Source: Branchiostoma floridae (lineage: Eukaryota > Chordata > Leptocardii > Amphioxiformes > Branchiostomatidae). Taken from it: DNA of 64,000 nt. How positions within the stretch are numbered: position 1 is the stretch's first letter; each line of letters opens with the position of its first letter. This document shows positions 1 through 12,800 of the stretch, one piece after another. Location: the NCBI RefSeq assembly GCF_000003815.2, contig NC_049980.1, positions 110,860 through 174,859 on the forward strand, written 5' to 3'. Position numbers and translations under genes: made by a program. The notes under the pieces were generated by a model, which saw only the letters and a program-made list of their open reading frames with translations, did not search any database and was not told the origin of the DNA.

Positions 1-171
1 CCAAAGAAGGATAACTACTATATATGGAGCGGACTGATCCTCACACTAACCGACATCTTTCTCACTACAGTCACTCCTCAGTAAGACAACCGGAGCCGCA
101 GAGTTCCCGATTACAACTTTTATCAGTCTGTCATACAGACAGGTTTCATCAATATGGCTGCTTCAGTGGTC

Positions 172-271
172 NNNNNNNNNNNNNNNNNNNNNNNNNNNNN
201 NNNNNNNNNNNNNNNNNNNNNNNNNNNNNNNNNNNNNNNNNNNNNNNNNNNNNNNNNNNNNNNNNNNNNNN
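172..271. other. Assembly gap (100 N)
   Basis: Run of N; round length suggests unknown size. It truncates a repeat also found at 30070-30180. Confidence 1.
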
Positions 272-2579
272 AATGAGCTTAGAACTTTATTTTCAGTCAA
301 TGTTGTCATGTTCTTTCTCAATAACAGTGAGTCAGGCTTGTTACAAAGACATTAAATACCACTGTCCAGCAGTTTTGGCATTGTGTTTTTTTCGTCCGTT
401 TACAACTGTTACTGTGGAAAATGTATGAATATAGGAGCTAATACTTTGATTAGTCTGCCGACGTAAGGCGACATTTGCTTTTATCTGAGCGAATGACGTG
501 GCATGAGGTGGTAAGAATGGCATTTTGTTTTTCTGCAAGCGGCAGACTAATTTTCTGGGAAGAGAAGTTAATCAGCGGTGGGAGGGAGAAACATCAAAAC
601 GTTTCTACGCGAGAACTCGTAATGTAGTCATTAAATCACCGCGTTTTCTGGAGACATTGCAAACCCTTCCTGCCATTTTAGGTAAACATGTAAAGTTAAC
701 TGCAATATAACGTTAACTCTGTATGCTGTTGTAACTTACGTTCGGTTCAAATGCAACAACATTACACGCAGGGGTGACTAGCGTTTGTTTTTTAAACTTT
801 AAATCCAGTCATGTGATCAACATAGACTTTCTTAATAACCATGATTGACAGGTGTCACGAACGGCAAGGCACAGCGATAGTCATATACATGTACTACGTT
901 TAAGAAGGTTAGACGACCTGGTAAACAATAATCAAATACAGTTCAATCTCCACAACAGGATAAAAAACTGGGAATTTCCGTGTTTGTTCCAGTTGTGGAG
1001 ATCGACTTGTACTTGATCTACTTGTATAACAGTGCTGTTGTTCTTGCTAATATAAGTTGAACAAGAGTTCGACGAACTAATATATTCGCCTAGTAATTTG
1101 CCTTACTACAATAAAAAAATATGTGCAGAAGGCTGTTATTAGTATGGTTCGTATTAATTCATTATTGTCCTCTTTTAAAATCATATACTCTCCAAGCAGA
1201 AGCTCGGCTCAGGACGCGCAGATTTGAATAAAACGGTACAAATTCATGAGAACGTTCGACAATAATGCTTAAAACATATCATAACTACCGAAGCCGAACC
1301 TCTGCTTGGAGATTAGAAATCACATGTAGTGCAATGTATATAAACTTACGAAATAAGAATAGAAAATCCACAACAAACTTTCATCACGAACACATTTTTA
1401 TTAGCGTCTACGGCCTTTTACACACTCAGGTCACGCGTTAACCTTCTCTGTATCTGTACAGCATTGTGTACATCAAACGAGTTACATGCTTCTTTTCCAA
1501 ATCTTATCTTCTTCAGGTATCTCCTCAACATCAGATCAGATTCAAACCCATCTCAGTTGCTATATGGTTAAAACCCAGTACTTCAAACATGCAGACCTAA
1601 AAGACTGAAACTAAAAGAAGGCTTATCATCCAAGCTCATTACTATAAACCATATAATAATTGTATAGACTGGATTGTTACACGTTTCTGGAACAATTGTA
1701 CAAAGCACTTCTAGGTTACACGTTTCTTGGTCAATGTTGAATACGTCATGACTCTTACTCACTCAGGCCTGATAACAACATGTTTAGTGACGTCTTTCAG
1801 TCCTGATCAGGTTAGAGTTTCAAAAATCATCTTACAACTCATTTTACATTTTAGACTTACTACACTATGTAGTTAACCATTTAACAGATATGGCGTTCTT
1901 TGTTCAATACCAAAATCACATTGTTGGAGGCAAGAACGTGGCCGCCTTCTTCAGACTACGTCATGTTAATGAATTCCACAATTAATTAATTCTACCCAAA
2001 AAAGCTGCATAGTCATCTAAGCATTAATTTCACTTCCTAAAGAAAGCGTAACAGTCATACAAAACTCAGGTAACTTTCAGAATGCTCTACCACCCCTTTC
2101 AAAAGAGTTACTAAGGGTTGACTTACATTGTACTGTAATATGTTGTATTGCTTCATTGCTCAGGAGGATCGTCATCCACAAGTTATGAATTATACAATCA
2201 TAATCCCACAATGATCACATTCACAAAAGTGCTTCTTTCTGACTGCGGCCATCGAGACATTAGCCAGGGCACCACCCTCCGTAGTCATGATAATTGAGTA
2301 CAAAGATGTGCACAATTAAAAGCAATAATCTATTTTTACAATTGATGATGAAATTCTATCAATAATACAAGTGTTTTCTATAATAGAACATTTATAGAGA
2401 TATGATTTAGCTCTCAGGGGCTAATCTTCCAGGGTTTCTACAATTGCAAACACATAGACAAAAATACACAACACTGGTATGCAGATATGACAACTCCAAG
2501 GTAATCAATACTTACGAATTACACATCAAAAGTCCAAAATCATTGGCCTTTCACTAACATGTTGACATTATGACATTAG
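272..2579. other. Non-coding stretch
   Basis: AT-rich, no exon or known repeat recognised apart from short inverted pieces (TCTCCACAACAGG and its partner near 990-1000). Confidence 0.6.
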
Positions 2580-2830
2580 CATCCAAAGTCTTGATATCAG
2601 TCGGCAGGACATTCCAAAGCTTAGCAACTCTGTATACGAACTTTTCTTCTCTTAATTTTGCATTTTGTTTTAGGCAGCCAAGAATTATACATTGATCATC
2701 TTGTTAAGTATGTACATGTATGGTGTTGATGGATCGATGAAGGTTAGAAATCCATGTAATCAGACACGCTTCGGAGATAGTCGACGTATGGGGTAAAGGA
2801 TTTTATAAGATATACTGCTATTTGGCCTAT
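2580..2830 (-). pseudogene. LINE 3'-end fragment
   Basis: The minus strand encodes KQNAKLREEKFVYRVAKLWN and VLPTDIKTLDAN, the W-N-x-L-P C-terminal motif of LINE reverse transcriptases, without a longer frame. Confidence 0.5.
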
Positions 2831-3870
2831 AGCGTACGTGAACTGGTACAAAGTGTTTACTGGTGCCCCTTGGCTCACCTGTGACAACGATTCTAAGGAA
2901 TAGTTATAAGTTAAAAGAACTTACACTTTTAAAGAACTTACACTTATTTTCTCTCAGATCCAGTAACAGGCCAAAATCAGATTACATTCCAGTGATCTGT
3001 ACATTATTCCATTGTGATCCTGCAGGCTCAGTTTTGCAATACCCAATTAGGACTTGTTGTCTGTGTCCCCTACATTCATTGCCAGACTTAAATTCCTCGC
3101 CCAACTAATACAAAAGCACATCAGGCTTTTGAACATACTTCTGTTTGCTGCTCTTCGCCCACTCTGATTAATAATGTGCTTAAATTGCAATAACATGATT
3201 ACTTCAAAGTAAAATGATAGTTTTAATTACGTAATTATTATAAACTTATATTGTAGACTTTAATTTTTATCGTAATGTCTTAGCAATTCTATCGTTTATG
3301 CTGTATTAATTATGCTGAATGTGATGTTATTACACCAATTCTGCCGCAAGGCTGCCAACTGCATGACTTAAGTTTGCCAAATACATCGTGACAATATATA
3401 TAACGGTGCACGGCAGTTAATGACTGACTGACAGAACTTAAGGCTTGGATCACGAGTTTTCGGACAACATATGACAAATAATAAGCAAAGTGCCTGACAC
3501 TTATGAGCTACATTTTTTGTTAAGCAGTTAGTTTGATATGTAGATTTAGGGATAGGGCTAGATTAATATGGAAATCCAAACGTTCTGCTTCCGAAACCTG
3601 TACAACAACGTCACAACCGATTGACAAATCCATGGCGGTGAAGGGAAGAGAGCGAACTTGCGAGTTGTTCACAACAGCATGCATTTTGTCTTAAACACAT
3701 TCAAAATAATTAGGACAATTAGGCCGAATCCAGGTCAAGATTATTACAAGGTAAGGCTGCAAAGCGTCCAAGTTTTCATTGAACTCGTGAGAATAAAAAA
3801 AAAGCCATTTTAGCTTATTGTTATAATCCGGATGTCGCTGCACAGTAGCGGTGAGGGTTTCACCTGTCGT

Positions 3871-3881
3871 CTATGGACGTC
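3871..3881 (-). CDS. Locus 1 exon 11: tiny terminal coding exon (GRP-stop)
   Basis: After a pyrimidine-rich acceptor ending CCAG, eleven bases complete the split Gly codon, then Arg-Pro-stop. It is supported by a homologous sequence in the matching place of locus 2 (Gly-Arg-Leu-stop at 31280-31290) and by phase agreement. No polyadenylation signal was confirmed. Confidence 0.6.
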
Positions 3882-6800
3882 CTGGATAAAAAAAGAACAG
3901 AACAAGCAAGGATGTGATCTGTGGAATTTTGCGTTTTTGACATGGTTCTGACAAGAGCAATGATGTTATAACGTGCTTTGATAGTGTGATGAAAACGGAA
4001 TGATATCGGGTCGTGAAGCAATTTCAGCTAATACAATAATAGGAGGCTTGTCAGGATAAAAAGCTGAGAAACCACCACATCTCTGCCAAACTATCGTCCT
4101 CAAGTTATTTTTCGTAAGCAAATATATCGTTACAGATGTCCTGCCGTCAAGCCTCAAGCACAACAAGTAGGGCAGAAAAATGCATTGCCATGGCGACGGT
4201 CTCCAAGTTTCCATCTCGTGTTTTTAGCAATAGATGTAGCTTTCGGGTCAGATAGTAACTGGTGTAAGTTTGTCTCTTCTAGGACATTTCTTTTTAAATT
4301 TCAGATGCCTATTTGGACGAGAATAACTAAAGAACGTGAAAATCTAGTTCATTTCATGAAATGAGAAAAATCTTTACCCCTAGTCTTGCTCGTGCTTTAT
4401 GCATGGAGTAAATAAAAACCTATGTATTGTATAATCAAAAGCAACATGTTTAGCCAGTTTAAAAAACTGAACCTGTTGTTAAAGCAAGAAGGTACTGATA
4501 GTGGTGACTCTGTCAGGAGTTGTACTTACCAGTGGTGACGCCAGGAGGCGCTGCCGTGGACAGGTAGATGCCCCATGGGTAATCTATGCCATCTACGAGC
4601 ACAGTCTTGGTCTGGTCGGACTTGGACAGCCTGGAGGTGTGGAACAAAAGATTTTGTTATTTCTTTTAGTGTACACACATGTGTATGCTTCTTAAGTTCA
4701 CAAGAGTGTAAACATAGGAATTAAAAACTTAAGATACATATATTTGATACATATATATATACATATACAAGTGCTGATTTGCATGTATGCATGTATATGG
4801 GGATATTTTTTAATACTTATATGTCATTTCAGTATTTCATTTCATGCGGCCTGGAAGTGTAGAACAAAACATGTCTTCATACAAATGCATATACTTAAAG
4901 TAAGGGTGTAAAAACGTTACATACATATTCTTATACAGATGTTAATTTGTATACAACATTTATATTCATGTATTGGGGGATATTTATTTTATACTCATAT
5001 CTAAGTATTTATTTCATGCCTATATCAGTACATCGGCGCACAGTACTACCGATGCGCATATGTACACACAAGATACATACATATCATGTAGATCATTATG
5101 CAGAATTTTACCCAGTAATAACAGATTTCTTACTACAAACTGTTTTCAGCAGATAAAAGGGATTTCCTCACTTTCCGATTTTTCCCTGAGAGGATGATGA
5201 TGATGATAAATCCCGCCAGTTGGACGACCAGTAGACGAAGTCCTCATCAACCGCGATGCCATGAACATCCTTCCCGTCTTCATACAGCACCTGTCGGATA
5301 TCGTTGCCCAGCAGGTCTGAGCTGTAGATGCGGTTCCTCTGATTACTGTAGTACAGCCGATCCTCTAAATGGAATGAACAAATATTCTGATCAATACTAA
5401 GTAGTTAGAGTTTTACATAAGACTAAAGAGAAAACATGCACTTACGTAATGTCTTACACGTACTGGTATTGCAAAGATCAATGAACCAGTGATATAGTCA
5501 CAATAACGTGATTCGTGTAATATTAATGTTTCCTAACTAAACAAAACTTTCCAAACTTGTTGTACTTAATTGACTATTTATTCATTTGCCATCCCCTACA
5601 TGATGTAGTCCCTCTAGGTCAAAGGTCACTGGGAGGTCACTGCGAAGTTCAGGTAGCATCTCTGTCCCCAAAAGCAAGGACCTCCAGACTGCGAAACTCC
5701 TTCCTACACTGTACTATCAGACTACTAGTATATTATTCAGTATAACAAATAATGGACTGATGCTTAAGCGTTTTTGTCTAATAGTATGTACTGTTCATGT
5801 CATGCCTACTGTGTCTAGTTATATTGTAATAATGTGATTTTACTCAATACTGTAAGATCAACTCTATTCAGTGGTACTACTGCTTAGGGGTAACTCTGCA
5901 ATATTGATTTAATTTGCTGGCCCTGACGGAATTGACGGTAGGTTGCTCAACGGAATACGCAGCAAGTATACAACAGTAACGGGTTCCGCACTGGTGTTCC
6001 AGTGCTGAATCAATGGGTCTAATCGGCCTCAGCACTNNNNNNNNNNNNNNNNNNNNNNNNNNNNNNNNNNNNNNNNNNNNNNNNNNNNNNNNNNNNNNNN
6101 NNNNNNNNNNNNNNNNNNNNNNNNNNNNNNNNNNNNTCAAGTGATTGTAGTCTCAGCACTCGGTTTCAAGTGCTGACAGGAGAAATCCAGTGCAGAGGCA
6201 GCTTCAGCACTGGATTTCCAGTGCTGACGACCACTACAGCACTGGTGTTGCATGTTCCAGTGCTGACAGAGGAGACCGTTACTTTGTATATTTGCGAATA
6301 CGCATTCGAACTGAGTGAATCTATCGCTAGCATCTTATTAGAATCCTCCTTGTTTGAAGGGAGGGTGCCACATGAGTGGAAAGAAGCAGTGGTTGTACCG
6401 CTCCCGAAGACTAGTCTACCAGACATCGACCACCTACGGCCCGTTTCGCTGACCTCCCTCATCTCTAAAGTATGTGAGGATTTCGTGGCAACATGGATGC
6501 TGCAGGACATGAAGAACAGTATTTCTCCAAACCAGTTTGGGAGGCCTCAAGGGGCGATCAACAACGCATTGTCTTCTCGCCTTGGCCAATCAACTCTATG
6601 AGGCAGCAGACAAACGAGGAACTTCCAGCACTTGGGTATTGACGGATTTTAGCAAAGACTTTGACCATACAGTGGCAATGAAGCACCTGATCAACCTGGG
6701 AGTCAGGCCAGAAATTGTCCCTTGGATTGCCAGTTTTCACTCAAAATGCTCGCAGAGGACTAGATACCATGGTGCGCTTTCCCAGAACAAGGAACTCACG

Positions 6801-9800
6801 TGCGGACTTGCCCAAGGCACCAAGCTGGGCCCGATAGTGTTCATAGCTCACCTGAATACTCTAAAAAAACAGCATGAACTCACCGTCGAGTGCCGAGTTT
6901 GTTGACGATTTGAATCTCGTCGAATCAAGACGCACATCCGAACCATCTAAGCTAAAGGACGATCTGGATAACCTGTCTAACTGGACCGAGGAAAATATGA
7001 TGAAACTTAACCCAACCAAGTGCAAGGCTGTGTACATTCGCATTGCCCGCAACCCTCCCCCACCACCCCCTCTTTCCATCAATGGACATGTGCTGGAGGT
7101 AGTGCCCATTGCAAAATGCTTGGGAGTCATCTTTCAAGTAAACCTAGGATGGGCTAGTCAAGTGACAGAAATGACCAAGAAGGGGAACCAACGTTTATAC
7201 TTGCTTTGCAGACTTCGACAATTCAATTTACCAGCGGAGGATTTGCTTACCGTCTACAAGTGCTTTGTTCGCCCAATATTAGAGTATACCGCCCCTGTGT
7301 GGCATGGAGGACTGACAAACGGACATCGGAAGAAAATTNNNNNNNNNNNNNNNNNNNNNNNNNNNNNNNNNNNNNNNNNNNNNNNNNNNNNNNNNNNNNN
7401 NNNNNNNNNNNNNNNNNNNNNNNNNNNNNNNNNNNNNNNNNNNNNNNNNNNNNNNNNNNNNNNNNNNNNNNNNNNNNNNNNNNNNNNNNNNNNNNNNNNN
7501 NNNNNNNNNNNNNNNNNNNNNNNNNNNNNNNNNNNNNNNNNNNNNNNNNNNNNNNNNNNNNNNNNNNNNNNNNNNNNNNNNNNNNNNNNNNNNNNNNNNN
7601 NNNNNNNNNNNNNNNNNNNNNNNNNNNNNNNNNNNNNNNNNNNNNNNNNNNNNNNNNNNNNNNNNNNNNNNNNNNNNNNNNNNNNNNNNNNNNNNNNNNN
7701 NNNNNNNNNNNNNNNNNNNNNNNNNNNNNNNNNNNNNNNNNNNNNNNNNNNNNNNNNNNNNNNNNNNNNNNNNNNNNNNNNNNNNNNNNNNNNNNNNNNN
7801 NNNNNNNNNNNNNNNNNNNNNNNNNNNNNNNNNNNNNNNNNNNNNNNNNNNNNNNNNNNNNNNNNNNNNNNNNNNNNNNNNNNNNNNNNNNNNNNNNGCC
7901 CTTTGTGATTCTTTGTTGCAAAAGAAGTATCTTTAAAAAGTCAAGGTGGTGGATATAATATGGCGGAGCCCAACTCGTATCTTAGATGTGCATGACGTCA
8001 TTTTATGACGTCATTTTGACGTCATTGATGTTGCTATTGCCAACGCAAGTCGTACTTAACATTATTATTCTGACGTTTATACTTGCTGTGCAGACTTCGA
8101 CAATTCAATTTACCAGCGGAGGATTTTCTTACCGTCTACAAGTGCTTTGTTCGCCCAATATTAGAGTATACCGCCCCTGTGTGGCATGGAGGACTGACAA
8201 ACGGACAACGGAAGAAAATTGAGAACATACAGATGCGTGCAAACAGGATTATACTGGGAAGTAGCTACCACAATTACTCACTATCCTGTCAAGTATTAAA
8301 CCTGGAGAAACTCAAGGATAGACGGTACGCCCTTTGTCTGAAGTTCGCGAAGAGCCTGTACGCATCAGACGAGTACCAACACTGGCTTCGCAGGCGCAGA
8401 GGAGAAGTCAGTGGTAAAGTAATGAGACAAAGCAATCAACTAGTAACATTGCCAGTACACACAGAGCGCTACAGAAACAGCCCAATTCCCTATCTAACTA
8501 CTTTGCTAAATAACAGTATGTAAACAAGGTACATTCTATTAAGTTAGTGTGTCAATGAAAACCCTAACAACTTTTTAAATCTGTTAAAAGTTCATGTATT
8601 GTATCGAGTGCCAATGTAAATGTTCAAGATTAGGAAGCATTTAGAACGCTGTGATTATCTTATTGCTGTAAATCATGTCAATAGTATTTTAAATACTTTT
8701 TATACTTTAAATAATCTTAAGGCTGTAAATTTAATGTATAGTGTTTTTTAAATTACAAGTTGTATCATCAATTGTATTTCCAATAGTCAGTTTTTTACTC
8801 CATGTCCGATGTGAAAGGAGTGTACGAAATGATTCTGTCAATTAAACCATTATAAAATAAACCATTACAATGATAAAGATTGAAGGTAAGTACACATTAT
8901 CATATTGGCAACATGTCCATAACTAGAGTCTGGTTCCTCACCAGTGAAGTCTATTGTGATGGCTCTGGGCCGATTCAGACCCGTGATGATGGTGGTTTGG
9001 TCACTGCCGTCCATCGCAGCTCGGCAAATACTGCCTTTAATATACTCCACCCAGTACATGAGTCTGTGAAAAGAGCCCAGCAAACAGAAATAGTGAAGCT
9101 TCGCGAGGTGCGAGGTGTTTGGAAATTTGCTGTTTCATTGTGCATCCTCTTGTTAATTATGCACGGTAAGTCGTAACTAAAATGATCTAATTGCACACTA
9201 CCTAAATTATATACTGTAAAAGCAGAAATGTTAGCGGTGGTTTTATAATCGCGGTTTTCGAGGTGGCCAATTCACCGCGAAATTAAAACCACCGCGAACT
9301 TTTTTTCAATGGTAGTAAGAGACTGCAGTGCATGGTGCTGCCGCGAACTTAAAACTTTACTTTTACTTTATTAGAATTGCGACAATACAATACATTATAC
9401 TGCACCAGGCAGCAAGATGCTGATGTTGTGCAGCATACACATTGAGGGACATACATAATCATAGTACAATACATCATACAACTTAAAACCACCGCGAACA
9501 GTCATTTTTCCCGCTACCGCGAATTAAATCCATTTACAGTATACAGCGCAAGAGAAGGAAGGAAGCTCATATGATACGAGGGGCGTGCAATAAGTAATAA
9601 CTCTGACTCATTTCCCATTGCAGGAGATTAATGAAACTTGGCACAGTTATTAGTCCTTCTCTTCATAGGAACCATCCAGAGTTATGCATTTCAAGATCGT
9701 GGGACCGTGTAGCGCAGTGGGAGTGTGTTCGACTCGGAACCGAGAGGTAGCGGGTGTGAATTCGGGTGCCGTGTTACCGATCTTGTGTCCTTGGGAAAGG

Positions 9801-12800
9801 CACTTTACACGGCTTTCCTCACTTTACTCAGGTAAATTTCCTCACTTTACTCAGGTAAAATGAGTCCCTCGGATAGGACGTTAAATGGAGGTCCCGTGTA
9901 TGGGGAGAGCCACACCCCAGGCACATTAAAGAACCCCCACACATGCGATGGTGCGGCGTGTGATGTATCAAATCATTCTGTCTGACTGGAGTTGGTGGTT
10001 CACTACAAATCACCCGGATAGAGGCCTGGCGAACCTCTGTTTCGTATCAGCCATATGGTGAGTGACGTGTTGGAACATTCCCCGGACGGGAGACGTGACA
10101 CATCACCGTCTGGTACTCTGCCAAATAAGGGTATATCACCTCGTAAGGGGCGGTATTACCCCACGCAAGGGGCCAGTTCCGGGCCTATGCACCTACATAC
10201 ATACATACATGCATATGAAAGCGCGCATCATTTAAAAGAGAAGTGGAGATAGAAAAGCAGTTATGACCATACAACACCAATAAGCGATAAAAAAGGTCAA
10301 TCCTTTATATATATGACTGGAGAAAAACTGTGTCAAGGGCCATCATAGCCCTGCAAAGACATGTTTCACAGAATTCTCCCAACGAACTTTTACACTCATT
10401 CTGTTACCACATCAGCTTGGGTGATCGGGACGGAAAGTATTCACCATGGGGCCGTTGTTACACAAAGCTCTGTCACTTTAACTACAGTTGTGTAAAGCGC
10501 CTGTTTGTTTATGATGAAATGCATTTTACTCACTCATTCCTGGGGTCCAGGACCAGTTGCTCGGGGTGTCCGATTGCTGGTGACGTCAGAAGTGTCCTAG
10601 CGGACGATCCGTCCTTCTTTGCTACAGAGATAGTAGCTGGGCGACTGACAGACCAGTAGATATTTCCCCCAGCGTGGTCCAGTGCCAGGCCATAGACAAG
10701 GGCTGAAAAGAGTGTGAGGACGTTCCTGTGTAACTAATCTCTGTATGAATAACACAAGATGCTTGTCGGAATCTTTGAAATGTTTTTCTACTGGTGGAAA
10801 ATCTTGATATTTGGAGTAGACAACAACAGTTTTGCAGTATTGCAATGTACTTTATTTATTACTTATTTTTATTATGTATGTATATAAATTGTAAGAAGTT
10901 TGTACAGGGAGGCCTTCGTATAAACAATAGCTTTTGACCTCCCTTGTACTGTTATGTTCATTTATATTTTAATGCCATGTATTTACTGTTTTTTTTCTCA
11001 AAGTGCGAAACAAATAAACAATATATAGAATAAACAGTGTACACAGATTCCCCAAAGATGTTTGGGGGTTGCCGATAGACCGACACATCTCAGCCCAGAA
11101 ATGCGTAACTAGGACCACCATGCAGTCACTCCTTTTCTGTTAACTTTGATTGCATATTAATCTCCGAGCAGATGTACAGATTATATAACATTTGCAGTCT
11201 TTTAACCGTACGCAGATGATGTCCAAGCAGACGTTAGGATCTGGCTTTCTCCATGTCCTAAGCCTGTTTTTGCAACATTTGTCATTCTTTTGCAGAATTG
11301 TATCCTTCTAAAGATTCGCCTTTTCCACATCAAAAAAAGAACGAAGAGCAGGATACTTACATCTACTGAGATCGTCTGGACACAGCTTTTTAAAAAAATT
11401 CAGGATACGGCTTTGTAATTTTGCCTGACCTAAAATCAGATCTATCACTTTGAAATGCTTACTTCTGACCTATAATTTAAGAATTACAATTGCAATCTAT
11501 AACTTACAATCGTCGGTATCTATGATGGTCTCCATGCCACTTCCATCACGACGAGCCCGTTTGATGTTGCCGTTCCAATAATCTGACCAGTACACGTAGT
11601 CGGTGAGCGGGTCGAAGTCCTGGGCGAGGGGCTGTCCAACACCTATCAGTGGCAGTGTGACCTTTGATCCGGAAGTGATGTTGACTTGGATGATGGTTTC
11701 TTCAAGACGATCAGCGACAAAGAGGAATGGCTCACTGTTCTTACGGGAGTCATGGTCTCCTAATGGGTGGAGGAAATCAGAGTATTGAAAAAACGCAATA
11801 TTTTAAATCATTTTCTATATTCTTTCTGACATATAACATCACGAAACATCCTGATTTGCATATATCACTGACAATGCGGTATAATACCACAGTGGTAAAT
11901 GATAGGCATTCACGTTATTAGGAAATGATATAATAGCATTTATGGTGTAAAACAATCTTTGTATACAGCTAGGTCAAGGGATATAGCACGAATACTAAAG
12001 CATACCAACAACAACAAACGAACATTAAAACATACAAACCTAAAGCCGTCACAAAGGCAATAATTTTTATTGCCACATTTTTATACTAATGATGTTGCTC
12101 AGCACACCATCCCAGATAGCACACAAAACAACTGAAACCCAACTCACCTGGCGCCTTACTCGTCTCGTCAAGGCGCTGCTCCAAGATGGGGCCGGTTCGG
12201 CTTCGCTCCTTGTCCAGGTCGCGTTTCAAGGCGTCAGTAGTGGTGGACAGTTGGCGCATGTCGTCTTGATCGCGTGTCAAGGCGTCAACAGTGGTGGACA
12301 GTTGGCGCATGTCGTCTTGATCGCGTGTCAAGACGTCAACAGTGGTGGACAGTTGGTGCATGTCGTCTTGGCCGCGTTTCAAGGCATCAACAGTGGTGGG
12401 CATGTTGTCTTGGTCGCGCTTCAAGGCGTCAACACTGGTGGACATGTTGTCTTGATCGCACTTCAAAGCGTCAACAGTGGTGGTCTGAACGTCAACAGTG
12501 GTGGTCTGTTCAGATATCTCCTACAAATGTATAAAAGTATATATGTACGTCAGAATACCAAAGGTTAAAAAAACAAGATTGAAAAGCGGAAAGTTCTGAC
12601 TTGATGGTCTCAATAAACAGAACACAGGCAGTGTAGTAAAGATTGCTTTCCAACAGGCTTTTGTGATACAAGGGCGTTTACCTCATTGTTGATGAACGCC
12701 AGAAGGGCAAGTCCTACAGCGACCAGGATTAGCAGCAAGGCAATGCCCGTGGCGATGTAGGTAAGCCGGGAGCGGATGAAGCTACAGAGAGCACGGCAGC

